From Enchytraeus crypticus (Eukaryota > Annelida > Clitellata > Enchytraeida > Enchytraeidae): a stretch of 64,000 nucleotides of DNA. The translations under genes were made by a program, and so were the position numbers. Every line of letters begins with the position of its first letter. Within the stretch, counting starts at the first letter, position 1. Positions 33,836 to 64,000 of the stretch are shown here, piece by piece. Below the pieces are notes generated by a model. It was not told the origin of the DNA. It did not search any database and saw only the letters and a program-made list of their open reading frames with translations. The stretch covers positions 1,331,001 through 1,395,000 of the forward strand of contig CAJHZI010000416.1 of the NCBI GenBank assembly GCA_905160935.1, read 5' to 3'.

Positions 33836-35856
33836 GTCGTGCACCAAAAACTCCTTATCTATATAATTTGAACGGTACATAATTTAACAAACTGTATGTG
33901 TACATGAAAAGACTAAATTTAAACCACTGCCCAGACTTCTATTAAAATACTTTTATGTATCTTATTAGATAAGTACACAAAATACAATGCAAGACACATT
34001 TTAAAGCCTATTAAACAATAGTAATACCATAACACTTTTGCAGTTTTTATCAGATTATTAAGAAGGTAGGGTGAAAAGATGGGGTGAAAAAGTTGGAGAA
34101 ACATTGCTTTGATATTTTCACATTTTCATCCATTATTGAAAATAATTAAATATTTGTCTTTAAGATACGTGTAATGGTAACTATCAACATCATCAGTTTT
34201 CATCGCTAGGCTAAGCCGTAACTAGAAACATAAAAACCAGGAATTTTAAAAAATCCAGAATTTTTCTCAAATATCACATATTAATACGGTGCCCAATCAT
34301 CACAGATTACACGAGACAACTGCATCAGCAATACACAGAATCAACACAAGCTTGCAACAGCTTACACAAGCATCAGCTAAATTATTTTATTACTCCTACG
34401 AGTGGACAGGGTCATATGCCTTGAAACTGTACATGATCACAAAGCCTTTAAGCTCAAATCACTAAATTATTAGTTAAATGCCATAGCAAAACATTGTTTA
34501 AACGTATTGGGAGGGCAGCAGGTCATAATTAATGCTAGTCAAAGTCAAAATTCCAAAATATCCTTAATTGTTAATGATTTCAAAGGTTCTTGACATAAAA
34601 CTATGACTATTATGAGGCCTGCAGACCTGGCACCCCTGTTGTTGAGTTCAATTAAATATTATACAACATAGGCTCTTTAATATATGTTGCCATTAAAGAT
34701 AATGCCTATATTTGAAATCGGTTTGCAGCCCAAAAACATGTGACCCCCTAAACACAAAATGGACATCTATGGAGAGCCTCATATTTCCATCAATAATCCC
34801 AAATATAGTTCTAGTATGCTCTGTATTTTTATGAGTTAAGGACTGTTAGGAATGGCAAATGAATTGTTACTCGAACAAAACATAAAGAATCTTACTAGAG
34901 TAGAGCTAGCTAATGATTAGAAGTATTTCATGTTTTAGTTCAGTGTGTAGAAACCACTGTGTAGGCCTGCACTGTGCCCATGTGCACAATGTTTGATGGA
35001 TTGTAAACAATTTTATAACCTATTCAAATAAATTGTTGCTCTGTCAACATTAATAAAGAAATATTAAATTTTCAAAGTCAATCAAGCCAGTTTTTCACTC
35101 CACTTCTACATTAGTCGCTCAAAACTACATTATGGTTTGTTTAGCTTCTCAATGACCCACTAAGTGACCAAACTAAGAAACTATAGAGGATATCTAATAG
35201 TACCTAGTCATGCATATACTCGTCAAAAAGGATAGAGAATATTCAGCGTGTGCAGGGTGCCGGGAAATGTCAGATATCTTGAAGCCAGCAGCCAAAATTC
35301 TGTCACAACTATCTAAAACTGGTCTCGTTCTTATCTGCTACTAAAAATCTTTGAATTTCCTCATGTAAGAAGATCATAGCTTGTAACTAGTCTGTAATTT
35401 CTTCACATGAGAACGATCATAGTTTGTAACTAAACTCTAACACGTCACTCAAACAATACCAAGCCACGAGAGTGTAATTTTTATTTCATAGCCTAACTAC
35501 AAAGTCCGGGACGTCTCTCAATCAATATAAGCAATACTACACAGATCACAATAAAGAGTTTCGACGAGTGTAGCAGCAGCAGTCTCTGAGTGTGTGTGTG
35601 CGAGTGTATTAAGCTATGATGACGCTGATGACTGAGTTGAAACATCATCACTAGATTTTCTACAATAACATAACAAAAATATGTTATAATAGCAAGCAAA
35701 AATGTGAATCTTCATACTCACGGTACTTCTTCAATAGTAACTTTGAAAGTAAAATATATTGATTACTGCAAATATTGGAACTACAGCAGCACGCAACTTT
35801 CGATGTTACGTATTCTGGATGCACAATAATACATAGGTTCCTACATCACTACCACC
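33836..35856. other. No gene seen
   Basis: AT-rich with no recognised coding block. Confidence 0.5.
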
Positions 35857-36175
35857 GTACAATAGTCTGCATCACTAGCACTGTACAATAGTCTATATCA
35901 CTACTACTGTACAATAGTCTACATCAGTAGTGTACAATAGTCTACATCACTACTACTGTACAATAGTCTGCATCACTAGCATTGTACAATAGTCTACATC
36001 ACTACTACTGTACAATAGTCTGCATCACTAGCACTGTACAATAGTCTACATAACTACTACTGTACAATAGTCTGCATCACTAGCACTGTACAATAGTCTA
36101 CACCACTAGCACTGTACAATAGTCTGCATCACTAGCACTGTACAATAGTCTACATCACTAGCACTGTACATTGTT
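35857..36175 (+). repeat. 26-bp minisatellite
   Basis: About 12 units of tacaatagtctgcatcac followed by tagcactg or tactactg; the two variants partly alternate, which suggests a 52-bp higher-order unit. Confidence 0.9.
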
Positions 36176-37263
36176 CCTTATTATGTTATAGCTAGTATCT
36201 AAAACGATTAGATTACACTCAGATTTACACAGCGGTTTAAAATACCTAACAGAGCATCAACTACAAGCAGCATTAAGGGCATGAACCTTCCAATCACTGC
36301 ATTACCACGAATAAGCTCAGCGTCAAACTTGGTTATTTAAAGTGTAAATATTAAGCAAAGACACAAGACTAAAGTAAAATTGCATACACTTCAAGAAGTA
36401 CACAACAGGAACTAGGCAGCCATAAAATTCTAATAGAAAAACCAAGATACACGGAGCAGGCAGGGAGAAGCTGTGTCAACATTACTCACTCATTCAGTCA
36501 AACATGTGAATACATCTAATTAATCGTTTAGTAAAAAGTATGCAACATCTGAGCAAGTATCAAATCGGAACTCATGTTCCTTGGATCAATTCATGGATTA
36601 GGCAAAAGCCTATACCTAATTAGCTGTTAAAAATGCAGATATTTAAAAAGAAATATTCAAATCATATTTTTATTTCTCAACTAAAATCTACACTTTACAT
36701 TAGTTTCAATAAGAATATAATTGTTTATCAACAGAGTTAATAATCGATTAGGGAACATGACAGATACTCTGTAAATAGCAATGCATAACATTAACCTATT
36801 AATTATTGTTCCACATTAGAAACGGAGACAAAAATAATACAATAATGCTCGCATTTGTGAAAGAAGGTCCAAACTGCAAATAATTTGCATCTCTTCTGAA
36901 AAGCAAGTTGAAATCTGGATTTCTGAATAATTAATTGTAGTGTGATTATTCATTGTAAGACCATCCGCCAAAAGGTATCTCAGACAACCATGCCAGCCTT
37001 GACAACAGCTTGTTGATGAGCGAATGATAAACAAAATTGGCATTTTATATCACAAAAGTGAATTAAACTTCCACAGAAGTCAAATCCTCGAGTTCTATGT
37101 TGAAATTCACCATGTCTCGATTCATGTTTCATACGCTGATTTTAGACTTTTTCACTTTACTAAATGTATAGTTTAAACACCTGTTGTTTAATCCTCTCTC
37201 ACTACTATAACCAACTCCAGTGTCGATCTTTATACCAAGGTACCAGTATATTCAGAAAAGATC
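36176..37263. other. 3' side of the tousled-like kinase gene
   Basis: No gene. An AATAAA on the minus strand at about 36668-36673 could end the kinase transcript, about 600 nt after its stop codon; this is only a motif. Confidence 0.4.
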
Positions 37264-60443
<23,180 letters not shown>

Positions 60444-61013
60444 ATTATGGGTCAAGATGATTAATGGATAGCCAAATATCTTATATAGGAGTAAATTAGT
60501 AACAAATTCAGTTAATAAATTATTAGGTAGTTTGTCAGTAATGATTTTACTGCTAGTTTGTAATTTTAAATGAAGTTCTCGTCACGACATTATGAAGTAG
60601 ATAGATATTCATAGTGGATTTACAATATTTATATAGTCATATACTCAGTTCAATTTAGCAGACCTAAAAATAAATACATGTATATATTTATAGTTATTAT
60701 ATAAGGAAATCTGATAACAAAGATAATTTCATTAATAAGTGCCTAAGTTACAACATTAACAACAGAGATGAATTTAGATAAGCTGAATATATTTTGATCT
60801 AATTTTCAGTCAAAATATTTTAACTTTACAAGAATATGGGTAGTTTGCAACAGTCAAAATACATTTCTAGATACAAATTTCAGAATATTTTACTGAAAAG
60901 TTATCGTATGACTGGATAAATGGTCAATGTCTGTAAATGTTTTAAAAATGGCCCTTATAGACAGAAATAATTTAACATGAAGCCTAATTTTTGATAAATT
61001 TTTTATTAAGGAG

Positions 61014-61087
<74 letters not shown>

Positions 61088-62334
61088 ATATAATTAAACA
61101 GTTATTATAATGTATTTTTCAAAAAATATCAAACTAAATAATTAAGATTCATGCAATGATTAAGGGTAGTGTTATACTAATCCTAGATTTTATCATCTAC
61201 TATGACATCTATTGGGGGTTAAAGTAGTTTAAAGATTAAACAATCAACTAAAATAACCATGATCAAATCCATCTCCGAATGATAGCATTAACATTTGTCA
61301 TTTTAATTTATTACTTTCGGTTGTCTTAACAATTTATCTAATTCGCAATATTTTAATCAAGTATAGACTAATGAGACTATTAGACTATTAATGGCTAAAT
61401 ATTAATCTAATCTGGGAATCTGAAAAGTGTAAAATAAAAAAATTATAATTGTTAATTTTACGAATTCATAATCATTAAAAGAAAGAGATATTTAAATTAC
61501 TCAAGATTTAAATATTAATAGTACCTAACCAATACGTAGTTAGCAATTACATAATCAATCAATACAATTTTTACTGAAAAGGATTTATTAGAAATATAAT
61601 CAAAATTAATTTCTAAACATAAAATATCAACATTATTGAATACTATACAGTTTAATCAATTGCGTGATCTATTCTGTGTCTTTAGTACTACGGATTGTTA
61701 TGTTCCCAACAGGTAATTATGCTGCAACTGACTCAATTAGGTAAAATAAGCTTCAAAAACACTAACAAATGTAGTAAACATTTAATTCATTTTTGTGTTT
61801 AAATTAATTAAATGATCTCACTAGCAACAGCACATGATCCCAATATGATAATAGATCAGTAAATTCATTGAAGCGTCTAAAATAGTATTCTTAACAAAGG
61901 AATTAACTTCAGAGATCGATATCTAAGCTTACTATAACAACAATATTATTTTGATTAATATTTGGATAGGATTAAAAAATCATATTTATTAATATAATAG
62001 AGTACAAAATAATCTATTAGAAATTGCATAACTAAGAATACCCTATGTACGAACTTCCCCAGACTATTGTTGTAACTTGTAAAGTCTCCTTACCATAAAT
62101 TCGACATGGATACGATAGAATCTGCTAAAATGTTTAAAAGGAGTCTTTTAGGTTTGAGTAATCTTAACTATTCTGATAGACTCCTAATTTTTCTTTTAAG
62201 TAGGACATAACCAGAAATCATAGCGCTGCTGCTGTTGGTGATGTGGGTTTAGCGTCAAGATTTAGGAAGAAGCACAAAAAGTTTCTCTTAAAGACGTCTT
62301 GGATATGCAGTAGCATATGGGGTAAAGTAAAAGT
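60444..62334. other. Region upstream of the TLK start codon
   Basis: The promoter or untranslated exons should be here but none can be shown. (ta)n of about 70 bp lies at 61015-61084. No other gene. Confidence 0.5.
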
Positions 62335-62575
62335 AAACACTCATTATAGTGAAATGATCAGCTATATCGATATCTATCACTTTTTAACACCACATGTTTA
62401 ATCCGTTAGGCAATTTAGTCCATTTTCCGTGTAACCAGTCCAGTGAATGTCCGAGATTTTATTCTCAGATCAGCGCGGCTGGGATTTGAACCCACGAGGA
62501 TTCAATTCAACAATTGATCTGTCATTTAAAAGTTCGTGATGTTATCCATTGCGCTATTGAGACATTCAATTCATT
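62335..62575 (-). mobile_element. tRNA-derived SINE, family 2, copy d
   Basis: Same order as the other copies; B box degraded to gggttcaaatcccagcc, and a short deletion after the A box (aatgg|ataacatc). Confidence 0.8.
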
Positions 62576-63212
62576 CAGTTTAATTATGCATGGCAGCTAG
62601 TAGTGTTCTCAAGTTAACTCGCCTGAAACTTCTCCCGAGAAGCTTCAAGAGTCGCTCAGTCGCCTGACTCTGAGGGCTCTTCGGGATAAATTTCAAGGAA
62701 TTCCTGTTTTCGTCACTAAAAGCTACGGCTCCGTATTTAAATTAAGCCTGATATATAATTGCTTGTAGAGACGAACAAGAATGTTATTTCCTCTTGGCTC
62801 CTCTGAACATCTTGGGGAGTCTAGTCCTCTGATTGGCCATGGCTGTCTTAATTGCTGCAGCAGTTTCTGTGAATTGATTGGTTTTTCAGAATGTTACTCC
62901 AAAAATTCTAAATTGACAAGGCCTCACGTAAGCTATAGTTGCTCCCAGAAAGACTTCAGTTTGCAACTCATCGATGGACCTCTCTTAAAAAGCAACCAAC
63001 TGAGCTTTGTCTTCACTCATCATGATTCGCCAGCGAGCGCAAGAGCATAAGCTTATATTTCTTTAAGAGTTTCTCAGTTTCTGTAACTGGATCTGAGAAA
63101 GTCTAGCTCTCTTCGATGTCGTCCATGCTGTGAGGTCGCAGGCAAACTGTTCTACCCTGATACCGTTGCTAGTGTTAAGAGGAGCGTCGTTTACAAACAC
63201 CAGGTAGAGCAG
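62576..63212 (-). mobile_element. Decayed non-LTR reverse transcriptase fragment
   Basis: The reverse complement from about 63212 reads SPLLYLVFVNDAPLN, then EQFACDLTAW where FADDT would stand, a SEDKAQLVAF block (the usual thumb-side K-T-Q), FGVTF and KTNQFTETAAAI. Several stops. It belongs to the jockey/CR1-like group and lies between two SINEs. Confidence 0.65.
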
Positions 63213-63370
63213 GGGACTAAAATACTAAGGTTAACGTCAGTTTCCTCACTCGAAGGCGATGTCAGTGACGGGAGAGCCCAGGAATTGAACTCTGCACCTA
63301 CTAATCCGCGGTCGAGTATCTTACCGACTTCGCCACTAGCTCCAGCCAGTGGCGAAGTCGGTAAAATACA
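63213..63370 (-). mobile_element. tRNA-derived SINE, family 1, copy d
   Basis: Minus strand: gtggcgaagtcggtaagat (A-box-like), gagttcaattcctgggct (B-box-like), cccgtcactgacatcgcctt, gaggaaactgacgttaacc. The head is followed by an inverted repetition of itself (taccgacttcgccact ... agtggcgaagtcggta, 16-bp arms). Confidence 0.75.
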
Positions 63371-63427
63371 ACTAAGAACGCTTCCCTGCGAGGTTCTTGC
63401 TTCCAACTTTACAGCTTCAGCGAAGAT

Positions 63428-63515
63428 GGGGAGGGGATATAGCGTAACAGTTAGAGCTTGCTTCGGATACAATTGGTCTGGGTTTAAAGTCCAGGTCAGT
63501 CAAGTAATGATCGAT
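63428..63515 (+). mobile_element. tRNA-like SINE head, third type
   Basis: ggggatatagcgtaacagtt then agagcttgcttcggatac and a B-box-like gggtttaaagtccaggtc. The spacing is tRNA-like, but the anticodon stem and T stem are imperfect. A single copy here. Confidence 0.45.
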
Positions 63516-63883
63516 GGATGTCCTCTTGGGCCCATGAAAGTTAATCATGTATAAAAGGTTTCCGCTAATTGGCAACATCACTAACAAAGATAGGCCCTAT
63601 GATTAACTATCGAAAGGATCAATAATAACCTGCAAGGCTGCAAGGAACCTGTAAAGAGGTCTCGAAGACCGGACACTGGCCATGACACCGAAATTATCGG
63701 AGGTTATTATTGTTCTTATTACGTCCTGACTCGCACAGATACAGTCCTGTCATTCAGAAAAGAAGATGAATACGACAAATGACAACAGGAAGTCCAATGT
63801 CCAGTATTTGTATCGAAGGCCATTGTTCCAGACTGAGTCTAAGACCTTTTTCGCATAGAGAGAAATTACTGTTGTGTGCCATG

Positions 63884-64000
63884 CAGTGGCGGAAGTGGCG
63901 GATTTAGGGGGACCGGGGGGCTTAGCCCCCCCCACAACAGTCTCGTCAGCCCCCACCGCCAGATAGTCTAGCCCCATCTAAATAGATCTTGGCTTTATAT
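63884..64000 (+). mobile_element. Possible DNA-transposon or MITE end
   Basis: cagtggcggaagtggcggat, then ttagggggaccggggggctt and a C-run. cagtggcggat plus a G-run is a common start of animal hAT-type or MITE ends. Its partner is outside the window. Confidence 0.3.

Noticed and set aside
33237..33880. Overlapping Ser/Thr/Cys-rich frames on both strands
   Set aside because: All arise from the 17/18-bp repeat; no conserved sequence outside it.
29985..36175. Regular arrays that look like CRISPR
   Set aside because: Units are contiguous with no unique spacers, and the window is from an animal; these are minisatellites.
62781..63050. 89-codon plus-strand frame
   Set aside because: The minus strand here encodes decayed reverse transcriptase; the plus frame is its shadow.

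Overview
The window is a piece of an AT-rich, repeat-dense invertebrate animal genome. Spliced genes with GT/AG introns, a metazoan tousled-like kinase, a metazoan caspase, tRNA- and 5S-derived SINEs, several LINEs, a Ty3/gypsy element and a Maverick/Polinton all point to an animal. A sponge or cnidarian-grade animal is possible, but the sequence does not settle the taxon.

Left part (1-8.7 kb). Positions 1 to about 6.1 kb hold a partial, decayed Maverick/Polinton: a small coiled protein gene, an rve integrase with chromodomain remnant, two virion-type genes, the double-jelly-roll major capsid gene and an adenain-type protease on the + strand, plus a PC4-like gene on the - strand that has a clean intron. 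Nearly all are broken by single-base lesions. The DNA polymerase and packaging ATPase are not in the window. Next to it, on the - strand, are two exons of a caspase p20 domain; no exon with the catalytic Cys was found.

Middle part (8.7-37 kb). This holds nested LINE fragments (9.4-11.5 kb), SINEs, and a young Ty3/gypsy element. The gypsy 5' half (LTR-gag-protease-RT-RNase H) is on the + strand and its 3' half (integrase-PPT-LTR) is on the - strand. Both outer LTR ends carry the same 5-bp flank, so one insertion was split by an inversion. The inversion breakpoint abuts a 4.1-kb foldback-like structure made of about 31-bp repeats in two opposing arms around a small hairpin. From 25 to 37 kb I see no host gene, only SINEs, microsatellites and minisatellites.

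Right part (37-60.4 kb, - strand). This is a complete tousled-like kinase gene: 19 coding exons that join in frame to about 799 codons, with an N-terminal low-complexity region, coiled coils and a C-terminal kinase domain. A nearly intact non-LTR retrotransposon (39.1-42.9 kb) sits antisense in intron 16. The most unusual signal in the window is here: in four of the 18 introns the tandem-repeat unit contains the intron's 3' splice site, in two cases with the start of the exon, so each real acceptor is preceded by an array of decoy acceptors.

Right edge (60.4-64 kb). This is upstream sequence with SINEs and a decayed LINE.
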